Source: Gari tellinella (lineage: Eukaryota > Mollusca > Bivalvia > Cardiida > Psammobiidae). From it: a DNA stretch of 64,000 nt. The translations under genes were made by a program, and so were the position numbers. Location of the stretch: contig OV277868.1 of assembly GCA_922989275.2 (NCBI GenBank), forward strand, positions 22,812,291 to 22,876,290, written 5' to 3'. Under the pieces are notes generated by a model. That model saw nothing but the letters and a program-made list of their open reading frames with translations. It did no database searches and was not told the DNA's origin. Shown in pieces: positions 47,190 through 57,844 of the stretch. Every line of letters begins with the position of its first letter. The first letter of the stretch is position 1.

Positions 47190-48198
47190 TTAGAAGACAC
47201 TGTCTGAGCTAGTACTATTGTGTTTTAAAGATCGTAAGGAGGCACGGCTTATAATCGAGCTGAGGGGCTTAATATGCTGACTGTACTTTTTATGTCTTAA
47301 GTTCTTTGCTGTGATGCTTTATGTGTCAGTGTTTTAATGTAGTTTTATGTGCTTTATTTTTTTATATGCTTGATGTGCTCATATGTTTCTCATGTACTGA
47401 AGTTGCTGATCAGTTCTTTTCAAATCTGATTTGGGGGAATAATGGTTTTGCTCCTCTCTTATCTGACGCTTTGATGCTTATCTTTGCTCTCAGCTTTTAT
47501 CTATATTATTTTTAATGCAAGTCTTACAGCTTTCTCAAAGGTTCTTAATTTTATGAAATGTATCTCTGATGATTGAAAATGGATCAGGTGCCAAACCACT
47601 TGACATCTAGTCCAGGTCAATGGCTTTTGATCCAAATAATATGTTTATTGGGTCATATACCCAGATCGGGAACCGAGTTACATACCGGGCACCGGTTTAG
47701 GTCTGTACGGTATAGACATTACATGTATCTCCTGTTTTATCTTGTTTAATATGCATGTTTTTATTATTTAAAATGTGATGTTTATTGCACAATGTGATTT
47801 ACAAATGTTATTCACTGTTGTTGTTCTATATGTTTGTCGGAATAAAAGCCCTTCTGGGTTTTTGTTACATTGTTACAAATAAGAGACGTAAAATAACAGT
47901 TGTCTATGTGTTTGTCTATAAAGATAGGAAAAAAGTAGAAAGCCGAAACGTTGAGTTTTGATAAAAGTAAAATAAGTTGAAAATAAAGTGTTGTTGTTGA
48001 CAATTTTTTACATATCTATAAAGATAGAGGATTGAACTGATATCGAAAGGAAATAGTTATAGAATTGAAAGGGAAGAAGGAATAATATGACACAGGTATT
48101 TATGTTTTTAAAACATTTTTTATAACTGTTGTAGATTAATTAATGTGTATGAAACATTTAGGCATTAAAGTGAAAGTAATCAAAGATTGAGATATAGA
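47190..48198. other. Region without recognised features
   Basis: T-rich, with short frames (47321-47515, 47812-48003). AAAGCCGAAACGTTGAG at 47939 recalls a motif seen in some retroelement ends but cannot be assigned. Confidence 0.45.
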
Positions 48199-48352
48199 GG
48201 ATATTGTATGAGTGTTCATTATTTATCATTTTTAATAAACGAGTTGACTAAAATAATATGACGCGAGCCTTGGCGAGCGTCATATTCATTTTAGTCAACG
48301 AGTTTATTAAAAATGATAAATAATGAACACGAATGTGATATTCTATTTATCA
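48199..48352. mobile_element. Family H inverted repeat, copy 2
   Basis: GGATATTGTATGAGTGTTCA, TTATTTATCATTTTTAATAA, ACGAGTTGACTAAAATAATA, TGACGCGAGCC mirrored by GGCGAGCGTCATATTCATTT, TAGTCAACGAGTTTATTAAA, AATGATAAATAATGAACACG, AATGTGATATT. Arms about 70 bp. Shares ATGAGTGTT and ACACGAATGT ends with copy 1. Confidence 0.75.
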
Positions 48353-48673
48353 CATTACAAGTTCAAGCACCTATTAAATTGATTTGAAGCCGTAGTTTGT
48401 AGACCCTCCGCTATATAGATTTTCCGCCAAACGTTACGTTGTTTACGTTAACGTCATGGTAAATGACGTCATTTGGCACCCCGCTACATGCAGCGCTTAT
48501 GGACGAACAAGTTAGGCTGGAGCCCAAAAAACGATATTCCACTAGTTGATTACGATATTTATACAATCGCTTTATGCAACTCCCAGACCGCAAATTATGT
48601 GATAAGTTAATTTATTTATTTGGTTTTAACTATATTCACTCTCTGGCCCGTCCTGACATCATGTAAGGATGCG
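48353..48673. other. Spacer without recognised features
   Basis: ACGTTACGTTGTTTACGTTA, ACGTCATGGTAAATGACGTC at about 48431-48470 is ACGT-rich. No gene seen. Confidence 0.5.
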
Positions 48674-48876
48674 TTCATCCCTTCACTGCCAAATCCCGAA
48701 TACAATAAGTATTTGACATCAGTTTGGATCCTGATCAGACGCCGCGTTATCAGCACCGAAGCTGTTTGACACTCATTTCAATATTACTTAAGTCAAAATA
48801 ACTAATATGTAAGTTTGAGAATTAAAAGCAGACGACAATTGTTTAAATTTGATGACGCAATGGCTTTGAAAAGGTT
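48674..48876 (-). mobile_element. Family C2 MITE with damaged hairpin
   Basis: TCATCCCTTCACTGCCAAAT, CCCGAATACAATAAG, hairpin left arm complete to GACGCCGCGTTA, then AGCACCGAAGCTGTTTGAC: the right octamer is gone. AAGCAGACGACAATTGTTTA and GATGACGCAATGGC follow. Confidence 0.72.
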
Positions 48877-48972
48877 GATATTGACCAATAACGTGGCTCA
48901 AAAACACACATTGACCCGTTTTATAGACATATCGTAGAAACAATAGTTAGGTAAACATCGCCACCACAAGTA

Positions 48973-49260
48973 CAGTGGAGAATCTGTTATTCTTTCCCGT
49001 TTAAACGCAAACGTACGCAAACGCAAAGCACTAAAACGTAGAAAAGAACAACTTTTGGACAATTCTGATCATTCTTGTTTATCTTGGTGGCAAACAGTCT
49101 GGAGCCTGATCAGACGCCGGGTTACCCGGCGTCTGATCTGGCTCCAAACTGTTTGCACTGCAAATGATAGTTTTAGCGTAAACGCGTTTATTGGGAAAGA
49201 ATAACAGATTCTCCACTGTATGACGTCACCAATGACGTCAGAATAACAGATTCTCCACTG
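48973..49260 (+). mobile_element. Family A MITE with duplicated right terminus
   Basis: TA on both sides. The first terminus ends at 49218; TA and TGACGTCACCAATGACGTCA follow, then GAATAACAGATTCTCCACTG to 49260. Same extension as at 1546 and 56717, mirror image of 22291. Confidence 0.92.
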
Positions 49261-49276
49261 TAATGTTCCATGTTTA

Positions 49277-49516
49277 TCCCTTTCATGATCAAATTATTTG
49301 AGAAATGTTTACCCTTTCACTGCTTTTTTGTCGTCTGCTTCATTATTGTTGTCTGCAAGATGCGTTTCAAAGGTCAGATTTTAGGTTGGTTGACTTAATA
49401 AATATCGATAAGAGTGTCAAACAGTTTGGGTCCTGATCAGACGCCGCGTCACGCAGCGTCTGATCAGGACCCAAAGTGTTTGCAAACGCGCTTTAAAACG
49501 CCATTGAGAGTGATTG
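49277..49516 (+). mobile_element. Family C MITE
   Basis: 240 bp; TTAT left, TTAA right (49517-49520). CCCTTTCATGATCAAATTAT, TTTGTCGTCTGCTTCATTAT, TGTTGTCTGCAAGATGCG, hairpin 49420-49482 (GGTCC arms, GCGTCACGCAGCG), GCAAACGCGCTTTAAAACGC, CATTGAGAGTGATTG. Confidence 0.86.
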
Positions 49517-49657
49517 TTAAGTAACGCTACCATCGTTTGGCCTTACTATTAGGGCGTTCATACAGCACAAGTGGTATTCACATCATGTTTTTATATTATT
49601 GTTAATGAAGTTAATTGTGTTTTTTTCTAACTTTGTAAATACATGTATCTATTTTAA

Positions 49658-49891
49658 CCCTTTGAACCCTAGTCCCGCATATTGGCGTCCTTTTCAAACA
49701 GTGTACATGTGAATAGAACACGTATCCTATGCAAACAGTGAAGACCCAGATCAGAGGGCTCCGAAAGGAGCAAACAGTCTTCACTGTTTGTCATTATACA
49801 AAACATTGACAAAAACAACCCTTAAGTCAGAAATGGTCTAGACTAAAATGGAAACTGGAATTGTCCATTTAAAGTTTCAGGGAGGAAAGAG
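49658..49891 (+). mobile_element. Family D MITE with shortened hairpin
   Basis: 234 bp between TTAA (49654-49657, 49892-49895). The hairpin right arm jumps from GGCTCCGAAAGGAGC to AAACAGTCTTCACTGTTTG, losing the right octamer. Confidence 0.87.
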
Positions 49892-49937
49892 TTAACGCAC
49901 AGCCCCTGTGTGAAAGGAGTGCTATATGAATCTGGTA

Positions 49938-50072
49938 CAGTGGATAATCTGTTATTTTTTCCCGTTTAAACGCAAACGTACGCAAACGCAAAGCACTAAA
50001 ACGTAGAAAAGAACAACTTTTGGACAATTCTGATAATTCTTGTTTATCTTGGTGGCAAACAGTTTGGAGCTG
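49938..50072 (+). mobile_element. Left half of a family A MITE fused to family B
   Basis: TA then CAGTGGATAATCTGTTATTT through to GGCAAACAGTTTGGAG, the hairpin left arm, where it stops. Family B sequence in reverse orientation follows without spacer. Confidence 0.85.
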
Positions 50073-50402
50073 GGAGACATAGATTGTGCGCATTTGTTCG
50101 GAGGGAGTTTTTATAGGATTGGACATTTGCTTACATTTGCAAACAGCTTGAATCAAGATCAGACGTCACGTAACTCGGCGTCTTATCTGGATTCAAGCTG
50201 TTTATCACTCGTTATTATTCTTTTTCTGTCAAAATGTTCAATACCTGACTTTGCAAAAAAAAAACAGCAGACGACAATTTAAAACGGACGATATTGCAGC
50301 CGTGAAAAGATATGACATAATTGTATTGTTTTGGTAACATTGGCAAGCGTTGTTGTAAGGACAGAATCGTTGTTTAGAGGGTCGTTATAGGAAGAAGCGC
50401 TG
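50073..50402 (-). mobile_element. Family B MITE, partner in the A/B fusion
   Basis: GGGAGACATAGATTGTGCGC starts about 30 bases inside the normal B end. TTGTTCGGAGGGAGTTTTTA, GCTTACATTTGCAAACAGC, hairpin 50139-50203 (GACGTCACGTAACTCGGCGT), GCAGACGACAATTTAAAACG, GTTGTAAGGACAGAATCG, GAAGAAGCGCTG before TA. Confidence 0.8.
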
Positions 50403-50544
50403 TATAAAATAATATTAGCGAATGTTCGAAAAACTTTTGAAAATAGGTATTACAATAATGAAATCAACAGACTTCCCAGATAAGAGTAGCCATGTTTCAG
50501 AGCAGGTAGATTATGCGCAGACCAGATAGCAACGCCCATAATTG

Positions 50545-50847
50545 TCATTGCGCAATCCATTTAATTGAACGTTAGCGTTCGACTCGACTATGCTGACGAT
50601 ACATGTATACGGTAGGTATATTGTCCCACACATGAGCCCATATACAGGAGAAAAACAGGGAAACTCCAAGAAGTAGCCAGATCAACCGGACTTGAAGTCA
50701 ACGTCAACAAGACAAAATGCCTCAGAATCAACCAAGGCAACATGCAAAGCCTCCACATAGAGCGACAAGTCATCTAGGACGTTGACACTTTCACATATTT
50801 GGGCAGTATTGTTAGTAAGACAGTAGGCACAGTGGAAGAAATCAATA
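50545..50847 (+). mobile_element. RTE-like LINE, reverse-transcriptase part (left piece)
   Basis: Frame (two stops) reads LDYADD (YADD catalytic motif at 50589-50600), then KLQEVARSTGLEVNVNKTKC, LRIN, DVDTFTYLGSIVSKTVGTVE, EIN, then is cut by a family A insertion. LEVNxxKTK and FTYLGSIV are standard after the catalytic motif. The frame resumes at 56718. Clade is recalled, not tested. Confidence 0.75.
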
Positions 50848-51983
50848 CAGGGGAGAAAACGTTATTCTTTCCCAATAAACGCGTTTACGCTTAAACTATT
50901 ATTTCTATTGCAAACAGTTTGGAGCCAGATCAGACGCCGGGTAACCCGGCGTCTGATCAGGCTCCAAACTGTTTGCCACCAATAGTGCTGCAAACGGGAG
51001 ACCATATCTCACTTATTTAGGGGGTCAACTGGTCCTGGCCTGTAAACATAGGTTTCTATATACCAAAATGTTCGTCTAAGCCTGTAGATATTGGATCCGG
51101 TTGATGCAGTTGGCAAAGCCGTGGGACAACATCGCAATCCAAGATGGCGTCAAAGATGGCCGCCGAAATTACAAAAAACACTTAGGTCTTAGTTGTGGGT
51201 ACAATTATCGAAAAAATAAACTAAATTTGCCTCAAATGTATTCGAAACACATCAATTATGTATTTTGAACAAAGAATTTATAAATAATGGCATTTAAAAT
51301 CAAGAAATCTTTCAAAATGGCTGCCAAAATAGCAAATTTTGCCTTTTTTCCCATGATAATGACAGTTTAACTGATGAAGAACTAAAGATATCCTGTTAAT
51401 GACAATGGTTTCTATATACTAAAATGTCTGTCTTAGTCTGTAAGCTATGGAACCAGTTGTTGCAGTAAATAAAATTTTGGTTAAAGTAGGCTATTCATGA
51501 CTGTTTCCAAGATGGCGCCAATTATATATATGCACTACATACATTTATACAAGTGGACATTTTCATATATAGAAATACATGAGCTCGTTCATTCAATTTT
51601 TAATAGAAATGGTGCACTTAGTGAGGCAAGCAACACATTTGGCTCAAATACTCCTTCGAGTTTCTAGTTTTCAAAAATGTCGCTAGCCAGCTGAAAAATC
51701 CAATATGGCGGCCACTTTTTAAGATGGCCGTCATGTGAAGTCAAAAATCGTACACACTGTCAGATTTTCATGTGTCATTTATTTTTAAAGGTGTAATTTA
51801 CACATTCCACAGTTCAAGTACACAGTATGCTTAATATCCTTTGTGATTGTGATTGTCAACGCAGACACAGGGCACACTGGTGACGTCACTGCTGCGAAAC
51901 TCAACATGTGGTCCAGAGTCAGCTAATTGTTGGTGTTCAATTATTGTAATATACATGTAAGTGTCCCAAATGTTATCTTGAGA

Positions 51984-53085
51984 ATAATCATCATCATCAT
52001 CATCCAGTTTAGTTTAACCATCCCATTGATTAATCCTTCATATAAGGGTGATGCCTGGCTGTCTAGTATGGAACGAAGTCTCCCTCTCCATGCTTGGCGA
52101 TTTTGTTGGTTTGTGTTTTCCCATCCGAGAGCTTCCTGGTAACGTTGTACAAGGTCCTCCCAAGATAGCTCTGGTCTGCCTGGACCCCGCTGTGTTGTGA
52201 TGTTCGGGCATCTGATGTGAGATATCCAGCTAGAGCTTCTCTCTACATAGCCAAGCCATTTCAGCCTAATTGATTGGAGGGTCTCCGCAATGCCTCTTGT
52301 GTTCAGCTGAGATAACACAGAGTCCAAAGAGACATCTTCTTCTCGCTTGACTAGGCAGATCCATCGTATCATGGCTTTGTCATTTCGCAACATATGTTTG
52401 AGTGTACTTGCGGATACAGCCCATGTCTTAGATCTGTAGAGCATAACACTCCTTACGCAGGCTGAGTAGACTCGACCTCTGGTTGCAGATGGCAGAAACT
52501 TGCTTGTCAATATGGGGAGGAGCTCTCTGAACTTTTTCCAGGCAGACTTACAGTGTGTTATTGCTGCAAGCTCGCCTCCTCCTGATGACCACAGTGTGCC
52601 TCCAAGGTAGCAAAAGTCTGTTACGACATTGATATTTTCATTTCCAGCCTCTACCTCTGTCATAGGTCTACAATCTGTTGGTCTGGCTGAATCCTCACAG
52701 AGTGGACATTTGTACTGTCGATCAGGTCTGAGTGGTCTCTTGATTCTACTGCATGTCTTATATATGGACCAACTTTAAGCAGTATGAGCAAAGAATGATG
52801 TTTCTGTCCGTTCCACTTAAGCATACTGGAAAGGGGTATTTTCCTGATCTTCTCAGTGAGACAATGTTGGGATCAGAGTTCATTACCTTGGTCTTGTTCA
52901 TGTTTCTAGACTCTAAGCCCCTTCATTTCCATTCCTATCTTCCATATGGTCTGTCGCTCAGTCAGTGCTATTAGATGGGTGTCAATGACAGCCAGGTTAT
53001 CAGCGTAGAAGAGCTCTCATGGACAGCTGGTGCGGAATTCAGTTGATAATGCTTCCAGAACAGTAATAAAGAGTAGAGGGCTTTT
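51984..53085 (-). mobile_element. 5'-truncated LINE inside the 5.6 kb transposon
   Basis: Minus strand, worn frame at the start: PLLFITVLEALSTEFRTSCP, ELFYADNLAVID (catalytic YADD changed to YADN), MEMKGLRV, then CPLCEDSARPTDC, and from about 52663 a 240-residue open frame with TDFCYLGGTLWSSGGGE, AWKKFRELLPILTS, GRVYSACVRSVMLYRSKTWA, LKWLGYVERS, RGPGRPELSWEDL. It ends in a (GAT)n tail at about 52005-51988, the usual LINE 3' end. CR1/L2-like or similar; only the RT C-terminal half remains. Confidence 0.78.
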
Positions 53086-53344
53086 AAAACGTCCCTTTTT
53101 ATGTTAGATAGCTGCACCTGAATTGACAGTATGTGCCAGTGCGGGACAGCCGAGCCAAGGGTAACGGGGCATTGTGACCTGGATGGTGTACAGATCGCAC
53201 GGGACTTTGGATGAACGATCGGACTAGATGTAGGTTTATGTTTATACCCGAATATAGGTCTACCCTATATTTGGATATGCATATATTATATTCACTTATC
53301 ACTGTAAAGGGTAGTAAAAGTATAGCCCCTCGGCCTTTTCTTGA

Positions 53345-55650
53345 ATGGTCATGAATATGGCGAATGCAAATCCATTCAGCTTAAAAGCTGAACCTGACTG
53401 GGATAAGTGTTGTCTATGTTTAACATCAAAGACGAAAGAATCTCTAAAAGCCCAAAGCCTAGAAGTCAGGAAAAAGATAGCTATCCTGCTATGCAGTGAT
53501 TGCTACGAAAATTGTGCAATTCAAGGCCATCACCAACTCCCATTTCATATATCGAATTGACCAATTGGAATAGACCAACCAAGCACAGGAAGGTTCTGGT
53601 CCACATGAAAAACAAGTGCTTCCCCTTGTGTTTATAGAGCTCGTTACTTTCATAATGGAGACACATTTGAGCGCAACAGGTCCTCTTGTATTTCATCTTA
53701 ATGCTCTTGTGACAATGTTTATGCAATGACTGGAGCAGTGTAGGATTGACACCCAATCAAGATGAGATGTTCACTCGAAAAGACAGAAAGAAAGATTGTT
53801 AGCTGCAATTCCTGACTCGGAAGCCCACAGTAGCGGAAATAGCTTTACTCTTGCATTAAAGAATGATATTGACCCAGTTCTATCTAAAGCGTCCATTTAT
53901 TCTGAAGCAGCAACAATTCTTCTCAAGTCAATGCTAAAATACAAGTGCTCCTTTGATGACAGGTTCAATGATTTGTATACATGCTAGAACATGGTGTTGA
54001 CGTGAAGTAGTGCTCGGAACCTGGAGCTTGTAAAACAGATTCCACAATGGCACATCTCCTGCAATACAACCGCCACAGAGAAGGAGCTTCCACGTTTCAG
54101 ACATTATAAAGAACATGAGACACCATTTTCACTTTTTATTGGAACGTATGTTTATTCGAAGACTCGCTTGTTGAATTGCTACATAAGAATGGACTCTCTA
54201 TTCCGTACAACAGAGTCCTCGAAATTTCAGCCCAATTAGGCGATGCTGCAATCAGAAGATATGCAAATGAAGGAATCATCTGTCCATCTGCTCTCAGAGG
54301 GGGTATATTCACCATGCAATATTAGATTATATAGACCATAATTCAACAGCTATTACAGCAAGCTCGTTGTTTCATGGGACAAGTGTATCACTTTTCCAGT
54401 ACTCAACTGCTTACAATGAAGGGGAAAACGAGAACGGCTTACAGTAAGAGACAACAAAGTCATGCCAGTGCATGAGCTTCCAGATTTCTTCACAAATGTA
54501 ACCCCTGCAGTCATCAAAAGCAAAACTGAACCACCCAAGATATACGTTCTTATAAACCTAAATAGTGAGCCTGCACAATTACAGCTAAACAACAAGTTCG
54601 AATGGCTATAAAGTGTATGCCTTGCTCAAATGCTCTACCAAGATATGAATCTCACATGGTCAGCATAGCATGCTGCGTCGAAAATGTGTACATGTTACAG
54701 AGGTAGCAGTAAGATAATACTTACTTCAAATGCAATACATGATGTATTGCATTTGAAGTAAGTATTACCTTACTGCTACCTCTGCTACGGAACGCAGCTC
54801 ACTCAGTGGCGACCGTACGTCATGTTATGGATACGGCCAGGGATAAGGTCGCATACCTGAATCCTGCTCAAAAACCTGTCCTCACCTCAGATCGGCCAAT
54901 AGCAAAACAAATGCAATGTAACTGGCCCACAGAGTATGGAGAAGACAAGTGTGTCATCATGTTTGGCGGCCCTCATAATTATAGAGATGGCTGTGCTGAA
55001 ATCCATTGGATCATTTCTCCACTTAAGCAGATGGAAGGAGCCCTTGCAGAGGAAGAGGTACCATCCTCAGGAACGGCAGAGTCATTTTGACTACCTCTAA
55101 TGTGACAAAAACAAGCAAAGCTCACCAAATTACAGCCTTTTCCCTGTTCAAGCTTCTGAAGGATTCATACAATTTATATTGTATCGGATGTGGCGAAGAA
55201 AAGCAGCCATCTCTTGACTTTGAACCTTGGTGCAACAAACGGATAAAAGGAAGTCCACAGTTCAAATACTGGTTCATTGTGTTGTCAATGGAACTGACTA
55301 TTCTGTCGGTAATAAAGTCGTTTTGGGATAATTTCAAGCTCTAATACCAAGCATTAGCAGCATTGATACCTTTCTTCTTCTCAAACAACAACGTCAACTA
55401 TGCATGCTGGCTACCGGTGCACCTGAAAGACATGCTTACCGCAGATGTTAAATGACGGGAAATTTATTGTGTTTAAATCGAAGTGACCTTTCTCTGCAAT
55501 GGCAATCGACCAGGCCCATGAGCAGGTTTGTGCTACAATCAAAGGAGGAGTGGTTGTAGGTGTGACAGAAGACCCTTCTGCATTAAGAAGATGGATGGTA
55601 TCTTGACCTGAAATTTCAAGCAGCACTTCATGAATATATCAATCGGGCTG
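53345..55650 (+). pseudogene. Decayed transposase-type gene of the 5.6 kb element
   Basis: Pieces in three frames, in order: DWDKCCLCLTSKTKESLKA (a C-x2-C N-terminal motif, 53390), DPVLSKASIYSEAATILLKS (53870), NRVLEISAQLGDAAIRRYAN (54210), YIDHNSTAITASSLFHGTSV (54330), YLNPAQKPVLTSDRPI (54856), YGEDKCVIMFGG (54936), FKYWFIVLSMELTILSV (55262), NNVNYACWLPVHLKDML (55390), AIDQAHEQVCATIKGG (55503), TEDPSALRRWMVS (55568). I recall this order from a multi-copy uncharacterised metazoan protein family and take it for the element's own transposase; the superfamily (perhaps Academ) is unproven. Many stops, shifts and one inverted duplication make it dead. Confidence 0.7.
54698..54784. repeat. 87-bp near-perfect hairpin inside the decayed gene
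   Basis: CAGAGGTAGCAGTAAGATAA, TACTTACTTCAAATGCAATA, CAT, one unpaired G, then the mirrored ATGTATTGCATTTGAAGTAA, GTATTACCTTACTGCTACCT, CTG. 43-base arms with one mismatch. Related protein segments resume on its right, so it was added to the gene. Confidence 0.88.
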
Positions 55651-56717
55651 CTTACTAAACAGGATGCATATGGGGACAATGTTTTGAACCGTTAATGGAA
55701 ACTGCAAGTCCTGCCGATTGGGGATGGACAAAGCAAAGCAACATGTGGAGGGTTCACTGGAACTCAATGGCACCAAAAGCAGAGAGCAGCAAACAGCTGA
55801 CAAAGTGCGGGTGAAAGAAGGAATGCATTTGACACTGCAAATGCTACAAAAATGGAATTGCCTGTACCGAAATGTGAAGTTCAAGATGGGAAACATAGCA
55901 TTTGACTTTAGTTTAAGGGAATTGCTTCGGAAACAGAAGTTTTGTGTTAGAAAATTTACAAGAAACTCATTTTTTACGGTGTTGAAACAGGTTTTGGAGG
56001 CCATTTTGGATAATGGTCGCCATCTTGGTTTTTCTACACAAATAGTTGTTTATCAGGAATATCATATAACATGGTTTGTTTGAAATAATTGTCATTTTCT
56101 GAGGTGACAATGGTTTATTAAGGATGGTTAACTTGAAATATCCGTCTGTGGCGACCATCCTGGAAAATGGCCGCCATATTGAATTTTTCGGATGGCTAAC
56201 GACTGATACGAGGTTTAGCACATCTTGGTGAACCTTTATGCCAAGTTTCATGCTTGCTTCGCCAATTGCACCATTTTTGCATTAAAAAGATCAGTTATCA
56301 ACAAAAAATGTAGCATTTCATTAGTAAAATATACATAATTAAGTTGGAAAAAATCACAAAATATGCCTCTTTTGTGGCAATTTTGAATAATTTCTTGATA
56401 AAAAGAGCTTTTCATTATAAATTTAAAGTTAATTATTCATATAACTGCATCAACCGGATTCATAATCTGCAGACTTAGATGAACAGTTTGGTATATAGAA
56501 ACCTATGTTTACAGGCGAGGACCAGTTGACTGTCTTAAATGGTCTGATATTTGCAGTACTACAAGATAAGCATGAATTTTCAAAATTGTCCAAAAGTTGC
56601 ACTTTTCTTCGTTTTGGTGTTTTGCGTTTGCGTTTGGTTTCGTTTAAACGGGAAAGAATAACGGTTTCTCCATTGTATGACGTCACCAATGACGTCAGAA
56701 TAACGGTTTCTCCACTG

Positions 56718-57485
56718 TACTAGGATATGGGAAGTCCGCCATGCCAGTGTGGTAGAGTCATAACGTTCACCTTAATAAAAGATGCGGTTCTTCAAAAGCA
56801 ACGTGAAGACTTTCCTTTTCTATCGTGCCAAGACTGTGAGAAGGACCAAACGCCTTCATCAGCGCCTGCAAATCTTTATCAACTCGTGCTTGAGACAGAT
56901 CCTGCAGTTTCGGTGGCCAGACAAGATATACAACCAGGAGTTATGGGCAAGAAAAGGTCAGCAACCTGTCACAGTCTCCATCCTGAAAAATCATGGAGAT
57001 GGATAGGCCATACGTTGCACAGACCACAACAAATCATAGCCCGACAAGCGCTAGATTGGATCCCTCAAGGTACCATAGGCCCGTTTCATAAACTTCATAC
57101 GACAAATGTTGTCGAAAGTCAGATTATAAAAGTCTCAATTATTTTTTTTTCATCTAATTCTGTCTTGTGGTATCTCTTTGGAATCGTCTTGAAAAAGACG
57201 ATGATTCCAAAAAGATGTCACAAGACAGGATTAGATAGAGAAATCAGAAATTAAATGTTTTTTAAAAGTTTTGGCTTATGACCGTTTAAATTGTCGTACG
57301 TAGGTTTTTTTAAACGGGCCCCAGGCGAAGAGGAAGACCAACAAACTCTTGGTGTAGGACACTCAATATTGAGATCCGCAAAACATAGATATCTCGGGAA
57401 CAAACCAAAGCCCGGGCCATTGACCGAACAGAATGGTGCTCTGTGGTGAAATATCTATGCTCCGACCGGAGCGAAGACGATTAAC
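56718..57485 (+). mobile_element. RTE-like LINE, C-terminal part (right piece)
   Basis: TRIWEVRHA(M), then RLHQRLQIFINSCLRQILQF, RWPDKIYNQELWARKGQQPV, SILKNHGDG, IGHTLHRPQQIIARQALDWI, PQG; a family F copy intervenes; then RRGRPTNSWCRTL, TKARAIDRTEWCSVV, CSDRSEDD and a stop. This matches the region after RT in RTE/SR2-type LINEs (recall). At least one frameshift separates the parts. Confidence 0.75.
57078..57322. mobile_element. Family F fold-back element inside the LINE
   Basis: GGCCCGTTTCATAAACTTCA, TACGACAAATGTTGTCGAAA mirrored by CCGTTTAAATTGTCGTACGT, TTTTTTTAAACGGGCCCC; centre GGAATCGTCTTGAAAAAGAC, GATGATTCCAAAAAG. It cuts the LINE between PQG and RRGRP. Confidence 0.85.
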
Positions 57486-57844
57486 TAAAATTAAGTATGA
57501 CAATAAAGCATAAACAAAAAGGAAACTGTCGTGTGAACGTTAGTTTTACACAATCACTACCTCGTACTTTGGAGTGCAGTGTTTCTCAAGGTAGTTAGCT
57601 TGGTACTTGACTATATCTCACATACGCTGGAATTCTTGTTAATGTTATCATCCATCAATTTCAGCGTAAGATTTCGCCGATTGCCCTATTGTTGGTAAAC
57701 GTTTTTAAGCCAACCCCCGATTATTAAAAACAACGTGAACAGTGTAACTAAACAAATTAATAATTGAACAAATGAAAATAAGCTAAATACATGTATGCAT
57801 ACCAAAAAATTAGACTTTATCATTTTGGAAGGTGACAACACTTA
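57323..57844. other. LINE 3' end then spacer
   Basis: The LINE frame stops at about 57482 (GACGATTAACTAAAATTAAG). Beyond it, to 57844, nothing is recognised. Confidence 0.5.

Larger units (their letters stand above)
50983..56561 (+). mobile_element. 5.58 kb DNA transposon nested in family A
   Basis: TIRs TAGTGCTGCAAACGGGAGAC and (reversed right end) TAGTACTGCAAATATCAGAC. CAA is duplicated at 50980-50982 and 56562-56564, and the intact family A sequence at this point is CCACCAAGATAA, confirming the empty site. Subterminal repeats pair over about 130 bp, e.g. GTCAACTGGTCCTGGCCTGT with ACAGGCGAGGACCAGTTGAC. AAGATGGCGGCC-type motifs recur near both ends. It carries a decayed gene (53345-55650) and a LINE insertion. 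A 3-bp duplication fits Academ or CMC groups as I recall them. Confidence 0.8.
50848..56717 (-). mobile_element. Family A MITE interrupted by a 5.6 kb transposon
   Basis: Left part 50848-50982: CAGGGGAGAAAACGTTATTC, AATAAACGCGTTTACGCTTA, hairpin 50909-50976. Right part 56562-56717: CAAGATAAGCATGAATTTTC, GTTGCACTTTTCTTCGTTTT, then GGGAAAGAATAACGGTTTCT with the TGACGTCACCAATGACGTCA extension (first terminus ends 56675). TA on both sides (50846-50847, 56718-56719). Removing it rejoins the LINE frame as EEIN/TRIWEVR. Confidence 0.88.

Noticed and set aside
52145..52663. Minus-strand 240-residue frame as a host gene
   Set aside because: Its motifs (FCYLGGTL, AWKKFRELLP, GPGRP) and the (GAT)n tail identify a LINE C-terminus.
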